From the NCBI GenBank assembly GCA_038206235.1, contig JBBRBB010000022.1, positions 9,914 through 73,913 of the forward strand: 64,000 bases of DNA, written 5' to 3'. Positions 43,658 through 52,778 of the stretch are shown piece by piece; positions within the stretch are counted from its first letter, which is position 1, and each line of letters starts with the position of its first letter. The notes under the pieces are model-generated. The model worked only from the letters and a program-made list of their open reading frames with translations, did no database searches and had not been told where the DNA came from. This DNA comes from JBBRBB01 sp038206235. GTDB lineage: Bacteria > Bacteroidota > Bacteroidia > Chitinophagales > Chitinophagaceae. The translations under genes were made by a program, and so were the position numbers.

Positions 43658-44520
43658 GCTCTTTTTATAAAAAATTCCTGCAAAGCTCTTACATAATCTT
43701 CTCCTGTGGCAAGCTGCATTAAGTCTGCTCCTGCATTTTTAAAGTATTGTTTTGTATCGCCGAGGATTTTTAAGAATTGCTGATGATACCTGAAAAGTGT
43801 AAATGAGTCATTTGTATTCAGCCATTGTGTTTCACCTGTTTCTGCATCGTGCACTTGTAATAATCCTACTTTCGGCAGGTTGGCATCACGCTTATCATAC
43901 ACCTGCACACCAATTACATCATGACGTTTAGAAGCAACACGCAGTGCATCCTGGTAGCCTGCATCGGCAAAATCACTCAAAATAAAAACAATGCTTTTGT
44001 GCCGTGTAGTATTGTTGAGAAAATGTAATGCTTTTATAATATCGGTTTGTGCAGAGTGTGTTTGAAAATTGAGAAGCTCACGCACCATATACAGCACATG
44101 CTCTTTCCCTTTTTTTGCAGGAATATATTTTTCTACTTTATCACTGAAGAAAATAAGTCCTGCCTTATCGTTATTGCTGATCGCTGAAAACGCAATCACA
44201 GCGCATATTTCAGTGATTAAATCTTTTTTGGTTTGCCGATAGGTGCCGAACAAGCTGCTTGCGCTTACATCAACCAATAAATAAACACTAAGCTCTCTCT
44301 CTTCTTCAAAGAGCTTGCTGTAAGTATGTCCCATTCTTGCCGAAACATTCCATTCAATAAAACGCACATCATCGCCGGGAGTATATTCTCTTACTTCTTT
44401 AAATACCATGCCTCTTCCCTTGAATGCAGTATGATATTCTCCCGAAAATAAATGCGTGGTGATGCGCTTGCTTTTTATTTCGAGTTCACGAACTTTTGCT
44501 AAGAGCTGTTGAGTAGTCAT
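43654..44520 (-). CDS. DUF58 domain protein of the Bat operon
   Basis: This 288-residue DUF58/VWA-like protein carries the signature GRGMVFKEVREYTPGDDVRFIEWNVSAR, seen here as EVREYTPGDD and RFIEWNVSAR. A degenerate VWA fold follows (VYLLVDVSASSLFG, then IVFILSDFADAG). DUF58 proteins normally work with a MoxR AAA+ ATPase, encoded just upstream. Here that position is occupied by a decayed restriction-modification module. It is translationally coupled to the next gene by an ATGA overlap. Confidence 0.88.
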   Translation of the reverse strand: MTTQQLLAKVRELEIKSKRITTHLFSGEYHTAFKGRGMVFKEVREYTPGDDVRFIEWNVSARMGHTYSKLFEEERELSVYLLVDVSASSLFGTYRQTKKDLITEICAVIAFSAISNNDKAGLIFFSDKVEKYIPAKKGKEHVLYMVRELLNFQTHSAQTDIIKALHFLNNTTRHKSIVFILSDFADAGYQDALRVASKRHDVIGVQVYDKRDANLPKVGLLQVHDAETGETQWLNTNDSFTLFRYHQQFLKILGDTKQYFKNAGADLMQLATGEDYVRALQEFFIKRA

Positions 44521-44553
44521 AAGGAAAAGTTGAAAGATGATTGAAAAATAGAA

Positions 44554-45006
44554 CTATTCTATTAGTTTCTCATTAAAGGTTATTTTAATTCCGTCTTTAA
44601 CCTTTTCATAAAATAAAATTGGTGCTTCGATAATCTCTGAAAGTGACTTTTTCAGCTCATAAGATGCCGGCTTAATACTTACTGGTTTGTCACCAATAAA
44701 ACCATCTATTCCCTGATCAATTTGAGTCATTACATCCTTGAAATTGTTTACCATTTCAAAGACTTTCCTTGCAGCAACTGCAATAGCTTCCGGGTGCTTT
44801 TCTAAATACCAATCTTCCCAATCTTTAAGCTTACGGCCTTTGAATTCCTGAATCAGTTCGCTCATTTGCCCCACCACTGAAGGTCGTGTGCCTTGAGCAT
44901 TTTGATTGGCAAGATTAATAATTTGAGTTGCGTATTTAGGAAAGGATGAAGCTTCTGTTTCAAGAAGAGTGGGAATGTCGTTGTTGAGTATTTTGATTGT
45001 TTTCAT
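44554..45006 (-). pseudogene. MjaI-like restriction endonuclease, probably internally deleted
   Basis: This 150-residue product has the N-terminal pattern of MjaI-family restriction enzymes (INLANQNAQGTRP, VVGQMSELI). Its C-terminal nuclease-like motif is GIDGFIGDKPVSIKP, which fits a D-x(n)-(S)-x-K active site. From what I recall of the family, about 50 residues between the helix ending TQID and GIDGF are missing, and full-length members are nearer 200 residues. The frame is open. It follows the methyltransferase on the same strand. The family call is from memory; the deletion needs an alignment. Confidence 0.55.
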
Positions 45007-45015
45007 TACAAAAGA

Positions 45016-45037
45016 CCGCCTGAACCATTCGGGCAGG
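45016..45037. repeat. Palindromic repeat, second copy of the 29016 type
   Basis: The minus strand reads CCTGCCCG-N4-GTTCAGGCGG, matching 29016-29037 apart from the four central bases. It lies between the methyltransferase stop and the endonuclease start. Confidence 0.6.
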
Positions 45038-45041
45038 CTTC

Positions 45042-46318
45042 CTAGAGTTTGATAAATTTTTCTTTATATTTAAAATCACTTACATGGTCTGTATTGACCA
45101 ATCCGCTCTTTATTAGATGAGCATTGATAAATGTTCTGTTTTCTAAATAAAGATAACAGAGCAAGTTTTTTTCGCTATCGTATTTTTGATTATCAAATTT
45201 TATAAAGACACGCTGACCTTTTGTTTTTTCAATTAAAAATTTTGTTGCTTCTCCATTAATAAGCGGATTTTCTTTAACCCCTATAAGCCTGATTGTAACG
45301 CCGTTGCTTAACCGCAATTTTTCAGGGCTAACTACTTCTTTTACGGTAAATAATTCTTCTCTTTGCGTTGAACTATCCTTATCAATCTTAGAACCAAATT
45401 GCAATTTTTTAACGTCAATCTTTTTATTAAACGAGTGCGGGTCTTTGAAAATGTATGGGAGTTTTTCTATTTCAGTTTCAAAATCAACAGTGATTGTTTT
45501 TTGTTTCAAAAAATCAAAGGTAGTTTCATAAATATCTTTTTGATTTGCTCCAAGCTTTTGTTTAATTACAGGAATGAAATCAGGATTCACTTCATAACCT
45601 ATAGAATTTCTTCCGAGATGTTTAGCGGCAAGGTTTGTAGTTCCGCTTCCTGCAAATGGGTCAAGCACTGTATCGCCAATAAATGAAAACATTTTGATTA
45701 AACGCCTTGGAAGTTCTTCAGGAAACATTGCAATGTGATTGTCTTGCCGTGTACCTGCAAAATTCCAGTGTCCTGTAAAAAATTTGTTCCATTCTTCTGC
45801 AGTCAATTTGGAAAGCTCTTTATTTACTTTGGTTGGTTTGGGTGCATCTCCCAATTTTTTGAAGATGAGAATAAATTCATAATCCAATTTCAAAATTCCA
45901 TTTCGGGGATAAGGATACGAACCCATTTGAACGCCTCCTCCGGTAGTATTTGAGGTTGTTACTTTTTGCCAATTACAGCACCCATATGATCAAATCCAAT
46001 ATTCTCGCAAAACTTAATTATCTCTTCTCTGATTGGGATTACTTTATAACGTCCGTAGTAAACTGCACGGGCAAATTGGTCGCCTATATTTACACAAAGC
46101 CTGCATCCATTATGCAGCACACGGTAACATTCTTTCCAAACAATATTGAGATTATTGATATAGTTTTCATAAGTGTCGTGAAAACCGATCTGATTGTTAG
46201 AACCATAGTCTTTAAGTTGCCAGTAGGGAGGTGAAGTAATTGCCAAATGCACTGAAGCATCAGGGAGGTCTGTCATTTGTCTGCTATCTCCGTTGATTAT
46301 CTTGTGGTGAGTTGTCAA
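45042..46318 (-). pseudogene. Frameshifted N4-cytosine-type DNA methyltransferase with SNase-like tail
   Basis: Two adjoining frames form one gene. The upstream part (46318-45959, TTG start) has methyltransferase motif IV TSPPYW (residues 28-33) and ends prematurely at a TAA. The downstream part (open from about 45975, first ATG 45926) has the AdoMet motif DPFAGSGT. Adding one T near 45975 restores a continuous IWQKVTT...GSYPYPRNG sequence. SPPYW suggests N4-cytosine methylation, as for M.MjaI. The last 100 residues look like a staphylococcal-nuclease fold (RLIGV, FIKFDNQKYD, FINAHLIKSGL) without catalytic Arg/Asp/Glu. As it stands the protein is split and probably inactive. Confidence 0.8.
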
Positions 46319-46414
46319 TTCAGTTTTCTTTCTTCAAAATTAGCAAATAGTCGCTTTGTTTTGGTTGAATGTTTTGAGAAGTTTAGGGTCCATCACTGCC
46401 ATTATAGTCTTCCC

Positions 46415-47665
46415 TCACACTTCAACATAATTCAAATCTTTGTGAAAAGTTTCTTTTATTCCGAATGAGGCGGCGATTGTGATTGCCATTATGATTGTGC
46501 CGGTTATCCATGCTCCTGTTATATAATCATTCGTTACTGTTCGCAGCCACTGAAATAAAAGCAAAATTAATGGCAAAGTACCACGCACCATGTTTGGAAT
46601 AGTGGTGGCTGCAGTGGCTCGTATGTTTGTGCCGAACTGTTCTGCGCCAATGGTTACAAATATTGCCCAGAAGCCGGTTGCAAAACCGAGGAGACAGCAT
46701 ATCCAATACATACCTTGTGCCGTGCCGTTTTGCTGCACAGTAAAATATAAAAATATTGCAAGCACGGTTAACGAATAGAAGAGCCACAGTGCTTTCTTGC
46801 GGCTTTTGAGCCACTGGCTTACTATGCCTATTACAATTCCGCCAATGGATACGCCAACATAAGAATACATTACAGATTTTGCCGCATCAACTGGCTCTTT
46901 AATATTCATGGCTGCTCCAAACTCTTTTGAAAAAGTTACCAGTACGCCAACTACATACCATGTTGGTATTCCTATAAGAATGCTGAAGAGATAACGTTTT
47001 ATTCTTTCGGCATTTGAAAACAACATGAAAAAATTTCCGCGCTGCACATTCATTTTTTTTACAGAATGAAACATGCCTGATTCAAAAACGGAAATGCGAA
47101 GAATGAGAAGAAGAAAACCCAAACCACCACCAATAAAAAAACAGGTGCGCCACTCAAAATGTTGTCTTATGAAATAGGCGAATATGGCGCCTGTTAGGCC
47201 AAGCCCTGCAACGAGTGAAGTTGCCAGTCCTCTTTTTTCTTTGGCCGTTAATTCTGAAACAAGTGTAATGCCTGCACCCAATTCACCGGCAAGCCCAAGC
47301 CCGGCAACAAAACGCACCCATGCATACTGCTCAACGGTGTGTACAAAACCATTTGCAATGTTGGCAATGGAATATAAAATGATGGAACCAAATAAAACGC
47401 TTAGCCTTCCTTTCTTATCTCCCAGTACTCCCCAAAGAATTCCGCCTAATAAAAGGCCGTACATCTGGCGGCTGATAATAAGTTCACCAACATCACGAAC
47501 CTGAAGGTCATTCAAGCCCAAGTCCTGCAAGCTTTTTACGCGAATGATGCTAAAGAGCAGCAAGTCGTAAATGTCAACAAAATAACCAAGCGCTGCAACG
47601 AGCACGGGGATGGATAAAAGTTTTTTAGGATTGTGATTTATATTTTCAGGACTGCTTTGCTTCAT
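46415..47665 (-). CDS. MFS transporter, metabolite/sugar:H+ type
   Basis: This 416-residue inner-membrane protein has twelve hydrophobic segments. The loop 2-3 motif is GVLGDKKGRLSVL, and ELGAGITLVSELTAKEKRG follows helix 4, as in metabolite:H+ symporters. A long central cytosolic loop separates the halves (about 195-215). The substrate is not deducible. The gene end overlaps nothing, but its start overlaps the end of the DedA gene by 20 bases, so the two are co-transcribed. Confidence 0.88.
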   Translation of the reverse strand: MKQSSPENINHNPKKLLSIPVLVAALGYFVDIYDLLLFSIIRVKSLQDLGLNDLQVRDVGELIISRQMYGLLLGGILWGVLGDKKGRLSVLFGSIILYSIANIANGFVHTVEQYAWVRFVAGLGLAGELGAGITLVSELTAKEKRGLATSLVAGLGLTGAIFAYFIRQHFEWRTCFFIGGGLGFLLLILRISVFESGMFHSVKKMNVQRGNFFMLFSNAERIKRYLFSILIGIPTWYVVGVLVTFSKEFGAAMNIKEPVDAAKSVMYSYVGVSIGGIVIGIVSQWLKSRKKALWLFYSLTVLAIFLYFTVQQNGTAQGMYWICCLLGFATGFWAIFVTIGAEQFGTNIRATAATTIPNMVRGTLPLILLLFQWLRTVTNDYITGAWITGTIIMAITIAASFGIKETFHKDLNYVEV

Positions 47666-48371
47666 TTTTTGAGAAGAAAAATTTATAGAGTATAGGAAGC
47701 GTTGAAACCAATACGATGGTGATTACAATTATTTCGAGATGGTCTTTTAACTCGATGCCAAATTGCTGGCGAATCCATTTGTCCAGAAAATGTCCTGCTA
47801 AAAGCATCGCTGCTACCCACGCAATACATCCTGTAACATTGTAATAAGTAAATCGCTTGCCATCCATTTTTACAAGGCCTGCAACAATCGGTGCAAATGT
47901 TCTTATAATAGGTACAAACCTTGCAGCCACAATTGCCCAGCCACCGTATTGTGTATAAAAGTCAGTCGCCTGCTGCAAATATTTTTTCTTAAAGAAGAAA
48001 GTATCTTTTCTGCTATATAAATAAGGACCGCTTTTCTTTCCAAACCAATATCCAACATAATTGCCAAGAATACCTGCTATGGAAATTATAAGCCAGAGCA
48101 CCAGCAAATCGAGCCATTCATTTTGTACATTTCCCAAACCAAATAATTTTAAAAATTCATACGCAAGTCCCGGTTCTCCTTTTTCATTTACATGACTATA
48201 AATTCCTGCAACAAAAAGCAAGCTGTCGCCGGGGAAAAAAAATCCGGCAAATAAACCTGTTTCAGCAAAAATTATAAAGAGCAATAACCACAAGCCTCCA
48301 TATTCAATATAGAATTGAGGATTGATAAGATTGTGCCATTGAAAATCGAGAAGAAATATTTGATGTATCAT
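47646..48371 (-). CDS. DedA family membrane protein
   Basis: This 241-residue inner-membrane protein is of the DedA/VTT family, which flips undecaprenyl phosphate or phospholipids and supports envelope homeostasis. The signature GLFAGFFFPGDSLLFVAG is near residue 45. The central GYWFGKKSGPYLYSRKD motif and FVPIIRTFAPIVAG, with the functional arginine, are present. Length and topology are normal. It overlaps the MFS gene by 20 bases. Confidence 0.92.
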   Translation of the reverse strand: MIHQIFLLDFQWHNLINPQFYIEYGGLWLLLFIIFAETGLFAGFFFPGDSLLFVAGIYSHVNEKGEPGLAYEFLKLFGLGNVQNEWLDLLVLWLIISIAGILGNYVGYWFGKKSGPYLYSRKDTFFFKKKYLQQATDFYTQYGGWAIVAARFVPIIRTFAPIVAGLVKMDGKRFTYYNVTGCIAWVAAMLLAGHFLDKWIRQQFGIELKDHLEIIVITIVLVSTLPILYKFFFSKNEAKQS

Positions 48372-48381
48372 TTATAATTTT

Positions 48382-48735
48382 CTACGATGGAAGAAATCGA
48401 ATTCTTGTAAGTCTTGCAGTTATCACAATAAATTTTCCTATGCTCTCATGCAAGTGCGCTGCAAGATAATGAAGCAGCTTGTTTTCTATGACATAATAAC
48501 CATGAGGCAAGTATCGAAGTAATATTACACCTATTACACGAATATTTTTATGATAGACTAACTCGCCAAAGTCTTTATCCTCTGTTATAATTATTCGTGG
48601 AGGGTTTAATGAAAATGCTGTTATTTGTAAATCTTTTTCTGATGGCATTCGCTCTCTTACAGAAAAGACTTCATAGCCAGATTTGCGAATGGCTGTAATA
48701 GGATTTTTATTTAAACTCTCATCAGCCAGGAACAT
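48382..48735 (-). CDS. DUF5615 PIN-like toxin candidate
   Basis: This 117-residue protein resembles DUF5615 (Mut7-C/PIN-like) nucleases. It begins MFLADESLNKN, with the first acidic residue of a PIN-type site, and has IIITEDKDFGELVYH in the middle, with two further acidic residues. It is paired with an upstream DUF433 gene, a pairing regarded as a VapBC-like toxin-antitoxin system. An in-frame TTG two codons earlier is a weaker start. The genes overlap by 14 bases, implying coupling. Confidence 0.75.
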   Translation of the reverse strand: MFLADESLNKNPITAIRKSGYEVFSVRERMPSEKDLQITAFSLNPPRIIITEDKDFGELVYHKNIRVIGVILLRYLPHGYYVIENKLLHYLAAHLHESIGKFIVITARLTRIRFLPS

Positions 48736-48970
48736 TTTCAATAATCTCCTCTATATCTTCATTTTTTAAAATCGCGTTTGCATAATTTATGGCTTCTAAA
48801 ATATCTTCCCTGGTTATATGGGAATAGGCATCAAGCAAATATTCAATTGACCCGCCACCACCAAGTTTTTCGAGTAGTAATTCAACTGTAATTCTTGTGC
48901 CTTTTATACATGGCTTGCCCCTCATTACTTTGGGGTTAATAGATATTCTATCAAATTTCAAGGGTTTCAT
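48722..48970 (-). CDS. DUF433 antitoxin candidate
   Basis: This 82-residue protein has the DUF433 pattern: ISINPKVMRGKPCIKGTRI, then VELLLEKLGGGGSIEYLLDAY and ITREDILEAI. The fold is a small winged-helix or VapB-like domain. The acidic tail (NEDIEEIIENVPG) is translated over the start of the DUF5615 gene. It is probably the antitoxin and autoregulator of the pair. An ATG at 48988 would add six residues; I prefer 48970. Confidence 0.78.
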   Translation of the reverse strand: MKPLKFDRISINPKVMRGKPCIKGTRITVELLLEKLGGGGSIEYLLDAYSHITREDILEAINYANAILKNEDIEEIIENVPG

Positions 48971-49040
48971 TATTTGCAATTTTTTCAAATTTAAAGAAAG
49001 GTTATTGTATTCTTATTTTTTAAAATTAAATTCACTAACA

Positions 49041-50306
49041 TTAAAAATCTTTCACTTTCAATTCTTCATTTTCAATTGCCAGCGCTTCTTCCCATTTGCT
49101 TACAACGCTTGTTGCAAGTGCATTGCCGAGCACATTGGTCATGGAGCGAAACATATCGCAGAAATGGTCAATTGGTAAAATGAGCGCAACACCTTCGGGT
49201 GGTATTTTAAACATGGCACATGTTGCGGTTACTACAACTAATGATGCTCTTGGCACACCGGCTATTCCTTTACTGGTAAGCATCAATACAAGCAGCATCG
49301 TTAATTGTGTTCCGTAATCAAGGTGTATTCCATAAGCCTGTGCAATTGCCATACTTGCAAACGTCATATACATCATGCTGCCATCAAGATTAAATGAATA
49401 ACCAAGAGGCAAAACAAAAGAAACAATTTTGTTGCTGCAGCCAAACTCTTCTAACTCTTCTGTTAATTTAGGAAACACAGCTTCACTGCTTGTGGTGCTG
49501 AATGCAATGATTAACGGTTGCACAATTCGCTTTAGCAAAGCAGGCATTCGCTTGTTAAGAATAAGAAACCCAACAAGAATTAATATCAGCCAAAGAATAA
49601 AAATTCCTAACAGAAAAAATGCAAAATATCTTGCATAAAAAATAAACACCTGCGGACCTTTTAAAGCCATCACGCCAGCAATGGCGCCAAATACACCAAG
49701 AGGTGCAAACTTCATAACATAATTAACCATCTTTAAAATAACATGCGCTACTGCATCTAATCCTTTTATAATTGTTTTACCAAAATCTCCAAGAGCGGCA
49801 GTAGCCACGCCAAAAAAAATAGAGAAGATTACAATCTGCAAAATCTCATTTCCTGCCATCGCTTCAATTATACTTTTGGGAACCGCATGCTCAATAAAAT
49901 TTTGCATACTGAAAACCTGTGTTTTGCCAATCAAATCTTTTGCACCGGGGGCATCGGCAAGACTTAAATTAATTCCATTACCCGGTTTAAATAAATTCAC
50001 GAGAAACATTCCTAAGAGCAGGCTCACTAAGGATGCTGAAATAAACCAAAGCAATGCTTTACCGCCAACCCTGCCAACACTTTTTATGTCACCCAATTTT
50101 GCTATGCCTACAACGAGTGTTGAAAATACGAGGGGAGCAATTATCATTTGCACAAGCCGCAGAAAAATGGTAGATAATAATTTGATGTTTAAAGAGAAAG
50201 AGTTTTTAAAATCAGCACCGGCGTATATATAAACAATGTATCCTGTCAATGCGCCCAATGCCATTGCAATCAATATATAAATGGTAAGCCTGTTTTGTTT
50301 TTGCAT
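49041..50306 (-). CDS. Dicarboxylate/amino acid:cation symporter (DAACS)
   Basis: This 421-residue inner-membrane symporter is of the GltP/DctA (glutamate transporter) fold. The first hairpin has the serine-rich FSTTSSEAVFPKL. The transport helix has SFNLDGSMMYMTFASMAIAQ, matching the NMDGT motif with Ser in the last position. The second hairpin is SKGIAGVPRASLV. Ligands are probably glutamate, aspartate or C4-dicarboxylates with Na+ or H+. The ATG at 50306 begins a normal N-terminus; a longer start at 50345 is less likely. It is divergent from the amino-acid permease. Confidence 0.9.
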   Translation of the reverse strand: MQKQNRLTIYILIAMALGALTGYIVYIYAGADFKNSFSLNIKLLSTIFLRLVQMIIAPLVFSTLVVGIAKLGDIKSVGRVGGKALLWFISASLVSLLLGMFLVNLFKPGNGINLSLADAPGAKDLIGKTQVFSMQNFIEHAVPKSIIEAMAGNEILQIVIFSIFFGVATAALGDFGKTIIKGLDAVAHVILKMVNYVMKFAPLGVFGAIAGVMALKGPQVFIFYARYFAFFLLGIFILWLILILVGFLILNKRMPALLKRIVQPLIIAFSTTSSEAVFPKLTEELEEFGCSNKIVSFVLPLGYSFNLDGSMMYMTFASMAIAQAYGIHLDYGTQLTMLLVLMLTSKGIAGVPRASLVVVTATCAMFKIPPEGVALILPIDHFCDMFRSMTNVLGNALATSVVSKWEEALAIENEELKVKDF

Positions 50307-50432
50307 CGAGCAAATAATAAGATTTGCAAGATAATGTTTAAACACAAATACCTATTTTATCACCATTGATAAAAGAATTGATGCAGGAAAAAAAATAAAT
50401 CATTATTTTTCCATTTGTAATTAAACAATTTT

Positions 50433-51959
50433 ATGAGTTTATTCCGCAAAAAATCACTCGATGTTTTACTGGCACAGGCTGCCGATTCTGAAAAAAGCCT
50501 GAAGCGAACTTTGGGAGCAGGAAGCCTTGTTGCATTAGGAATTGGGGCTATCATTGGGGCTGGATTATTTGTAAGAACAGCAGCTGCGGCAGGCGGCAGT
50601 GCAGGCCCTGCCGTAACACTCTCTTTTATAGTTGCGGCCATCGGTTGTGCTTTTGCAGGCTTGTGCTATGCAGAATTTGCGTCAATGATACCCATAGCCG
50701 GAAGCGCATACACGTATGCCTATACAACAATGGGAGAATTAATAGCATGGATAATTGGCTGGGCTCTTATACTTGAGTACGCATTGGGTGCGGCTACAGT
50801 TTCTATTGCATGGAGCGAATTTTTAAATAAACTTTTTAATGGGCAAATACCTTATGAATGGTGTCATTCGCCATTTCAATCAGCATACGATAACAGTCAT
50901 GTGTTACACCATGGCATTGTTAATGCGCCGTCGCTTTTAATTCTGCTTATTATTTCTTTATTGCTCATAAAAGGTACTCAGGAATCTGCAATTGTAAATG
51001 CTGTAATTGTGTTTATAAAAGTGGCGATAGTTATTACTTTTATTATAATTGGCTGGCATTTTATAAAACCGGAAAACCATCATCCTTATTTTATTCCGGC
51101 TAATCAGCCAGATGCTATTCAGGCCGATGGTAAACCTTATAGTTATGCCGATTTTTTTAATCATGGATGGGGTGGCGTACTGCGCGGAGCAGCCATTGTA
51201 TTTTTTGCCTTTATTGGTTTTGATGCTGTAAGCACTGCGGCGCAGGAAGCAAAAAATCCAAAGAAAGATATGCCCATCGGCATTCTTGTTTCACTGTTTG
51301 TTTGCACTATTTTATACGTTTTGTTTTCATGGGTGCTAACGGGCGTTGCGCCTTTTACTGACTTTGTAAAGGCCGGTAAAGAAGCATCCGTTGCTTATGC
51401 TATTGAAACATATATGAGTAATTACATGTGGTTAGCTAAATTGGTTACAGTAGGTATTCTGGCAGGTTTCTCGTCCGTAATATTAGTAATGCTGATGGGT
51501 CAGAGCCGTGTGTTTTTCTCAATGGCTCATGACGGATTATTGCCCAAAGTATTTTCTGATGTGCATCCTAAATTCAGAACACCCTACAAATCAAATGCTC
51601 TTCTTTTCCTTTTTGTTGGCTCATTTGCTACACTTATACCCGGAGATATTACAGGCTCTCTTACAAGCATAGGTACTTTACTTGCGTTTGTGCTGGTGTG
51701 TATGGGCATTATACTCATGCGCAAAAACGACCCAGACAGAGTAAGGCCTTTCAGAACTCCATGGGTACCACTGGTTCCTATTCTTGGTATATTGATTTGT
51801 ACTGCCATGATAATATCATTAGACCGTACTACGCAGGTAGTTGCATTTATATGGATGATAGCCGGGCTAATAATTTATTTTATGTATGGGAAAAATAAAA
51901 GCAAGCTAAACAAGCCGGGAGATATACTTCCTAAGGCTTCTGATTTTGAAAAACAGTAG
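50433..51959 (+). CDS. APC-family amino acid permease (CAT/YfnA-like)
   Basis: This 508-residue permease has twelve to fourteen membrane helices. The first helix has GIGAIIGAGLFVRTA, the unwound G-A/S-G motif that binds the substrate. Helix 6 has FFAFIGFDAVSTAAQEAKNP, characteristic of cationic amino-acid transporter-like permeases. The C-terminal tail is short and charged. It probably imports or exchanges amino acids. It starts divergently from the DAACS symporter, within 126 bases, so the two transporter genes share a control region. Confidence 0.9.
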   Translation: MSLFRKKSLDVLLAQAADSEKSLKRTLGAGSLVALGIGAIIGAGLFVRTAAAAGGSAGPAVTLSFIVAAIGCAFAGLCYAEFASMIPIAGSAYTYAYTTMGELIAWIIGWALILEYALGAATVSIAWSEFLNKLFNGQIPYEWCHSPFQSAYDNSHVLHHGIVNAPSLLILLIISLLLIKGTQESAIVNAVIVFIKVAIVITFIIIGWHFIKPENHHPYFIPANQPDAIQADGKPYSYADFFNHGWGGVLRGAAIVFFAFIGFDAVSTAAQEAKNPKKDMPIGILVSLFVCTILYVLFSWVLTGVAPFTDFVKAGKEASVAYAIETYMSNYMWLAKLVTVGILAGFSSVILVMLMGQSRVFFSMAHDGLLPKVFSDVHPKFRTPYKSNALLFLFVGSFATLIPGDITGSLTSIGTLLAFVLVCMGIILMRKNDPDRVRPFRTPWVPLVPILGILICTAMIISLDRTTQVVAFIWMIAGLIIYFMYGKNKSKLNKPGDILPKASDFEKQ

Positions 51960-51977
51960 AGAGCCGTATCTCGGAAA

Positions 51978-52706
51978 TTAGAAATCAGAAGAGTTGGAAA
52001 CATTATTATCATTCTCATCTTTTGCCAGCATCAACAAACCAATATCTTTTGCAAGCTTATTGAGTGAAACAGAATCTAATCCGTTATAATATCCTCTTAC
52101 AAAATAATTCTTATCGAGTAATACAAACCTGCCGGTATGAATAAAATTTGTATCAATAGGTTCGGTAGTGAATTTATCAACCTTTAATTGCTCAAATGCA
52201 AAATTGTAAATAGAGTCTTTGTTGCCGGTAACGAGCCACCAGCTATCATGGTCAACTCCAAAACGGTCTGCATATTTTCTTAGTCTTGCTGCAGAATCTC
52301 TTTCCGGGTCAACACTGAATGAAACAAAATGAACAATGGGAGATTGTTGCGGCTGCAAGGCATCGCCTCCTTTTAAAAAAGATTGCTGCATTTTTGCTAT
52401 GTTATGTGTAAGTGCGGGACAGATAGATGCGCAGGAAGTAAAGAAAAAATTGATTACAATTGATTTCCCTTTAATATTATATAAGCTAACCGTATCACCT
52501 AATTGGTTTATTAATTTTATGTTCGCTACTTTGTGCCAAACGGTATCAGAAATAAGCTTACCCTTTTCTACTTTATTTACAACAGTGTCTGGCAAATAAT
52601 GGCGGGGCATTTCAGTGGCACTGTCCCCTGCTTTTTTTAAGAGCATATAGCTTATTAAGGGTATTAGCACTGCAAGGCACACAGCGAGCAAGGCATTTTT
52701 ATTCAT
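51978..52706 (-). CDS. SCO family copper chaperone
   Basis: This 242-residue thioredoxin-fold protein is anchored by an N-terminal helix (residues 5-23) and faces the periplasm. It delivers copper to the CuA site of cytochrome oxidase. The copper ligands are present: Cys92 and Cys96 in TSCASICP and His190 in FIHTGRF. The DPERDSAARLRKYA segment is typical. It ends the oxidase assembly cluster. A terminator separates it from the cox4 gene upstream. Confidence 0.93.
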   Translation of the reverse strand: MNKNALLAVCLAVLIPLISYMLLKKAGDSATEMPRHYLPDTVVNKVEKGKLISDTVWHKVANIKLINQLGDTVSLYNIKGKSIVINFFFTSCASICPALTHNIAKMQQSFLKGGDALQPQQSPIVHFVSFSVDPERDSAARLRKYADRFGVDHDSWWLVTGNKDSIYNFAFEQLKVDKFTTEPIDTNFIHTGRFVLLDKNYFVRGYYNGLDSVSLNKLAKDIGLLMLAKDENDNNVSNSSDF

Positions 52707-52715
52707 AGTAAAACC

Positions 52716-52746
52716 AAATAAAAAACCATCGCATTATTGCGATGGC
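52716..52746 (-). terminator. Terminator after the oxidase subunit IV gene
   Basis: CCATCGCA (52726-52733) and TGCGATGG (52738-52745) form a perfect 8-bp stem with a four-base loop. On the minus strand a T-rich run follows, so it ends the cox4 transcript and isolates SCO. Confidence 0.8.
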
Positions 52747-52778
52747 CGAAATTATATTGAATTGAATAAAAAGTTTTG

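Noticed and set aside
45042..46318. Two separate methyltransferase genes
   Set aside because: One added base joins them into a single protein with motifs in the normal order; neither half alone has a complete active site.
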